Shown here: piece after piece, positions 14,118-14,146 of the stretch
How positions within the stretch are numbered: position 1 is the stretch's first letter
Layout of the letters: each line of letters opens with the position of its first letter
NCBI GenBank assembly: GCA_910579145.1
Contig: CAJTTQ010000066.1
Span: 1 to 14,146 of the forward strand
Reading direction: 5' to 3'
DNA from: an uncultured Eubacterium sp.
Lineage (GTDB): Bacteria > Bacillota > Clostridia > Lachnospirales > Lachnospiraceae
DNA: 14,146 bases
Translations under genes and position numbers: made by a program
The notes under the pieces: generated by a model
Databases searched by the model: none
Told to the model about the DNA's origin: nothing
The model's input: only the letters and a program-made list of their open reading frames with translations

Positions 14118-14146
14118 ATGAGAAAAAGAAACCATTTAAAGGAACG
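14118..14146 (+). CDS. 5' end of a gene cut by the window edge, product unknown
   Basis: ATG at 14118 follows AAAGGAG (14101-14107) with a 10-base spacer and continues MRKRNHLKE to the end of the window. Only about nine codons are visible. The basic start could be the front of a signal peptide of an exported protein or simply a basic cytoplasmic protein; this cannot be decided. The ribosome binding site, the upstream promoter and the absence of an early stop make it a credible gene start, divergent from the XRE-LytTR pair. Confidence 0.55.

Overview
The window looks like chromosomal DNA from a member of the Clostridia (Bacillota), most likely a Lachnospiraceae-type gut anaerobe. This rests on AGGAGG-type ribosome binding sites in front of nearly every gene, a short cobalamin-dependent MetH without its own reactivation domain, a class I IlvC beside a lone IlvN, a YbaK-containing ProRS, and moderate GC that drops sharply at the right end. 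The species cannot be named from the sequence alone. All twelve complete genes lie on the minus strand, so in transcription order they run from right to left. One truncated gene at the right edge points the other way.

Right end (13053-14146): a small XRE-type DNA-binding protein and a stand-alone LytTR DNA-binding protein overlap by 20 bases and are translationally coupled. Upstream of them is a 356-base AT-rich divergent intergenic region. It carries a good promoter, repeated GACTTA motifs and nested inverted repeats, and leads into the first codons of a plus-strand gene cut off by the window. This is the most accessory-looking part of the window.

Middle (3554-12950): a histidine phosphatase gene and a MATE exporter gene form one tight pair behind a clear promoter at 13002-13030. 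A second promoter, whose -10 box contains the MATE stop codon, drives proS, which overlaps metH. Two rhamnosyltransferase-like GT2 genes and an LCP-family cell-wall ligase gene follow, suggesting assembly and attachment of a surface polysaccharide. The gap between the second glycosyltransferase and the LCP gene is almost entirely six copies of a 17-bp tandem repeat.

Left end (1-3543): ilvN and ilvC (branched-chain amino-acid synthesis) are driven by a near-consensus promoter. The 3' end of ilvN has been tandemly copied: two further 101-bp-spaced copies of its last 93 bases lie between ilvN and ilvC, and the present ilvN stop codon is formed at a repeat junction. Then come a Cof-type HAD phosphatase and a membrane-anchored HD-GYP protein, ending in a strong hairpin terminator.

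Most of the window is ordinary housekeeping and cell-envelope sequence. The observations most worth following are the ilvN tail duplication, the 17-bp repeat array before the LCP gene, and the XRE/LytTR pair with its structured divergent promoter. No complete novel system is demonstrated here. If there is one, it most likely continues past the right edge.
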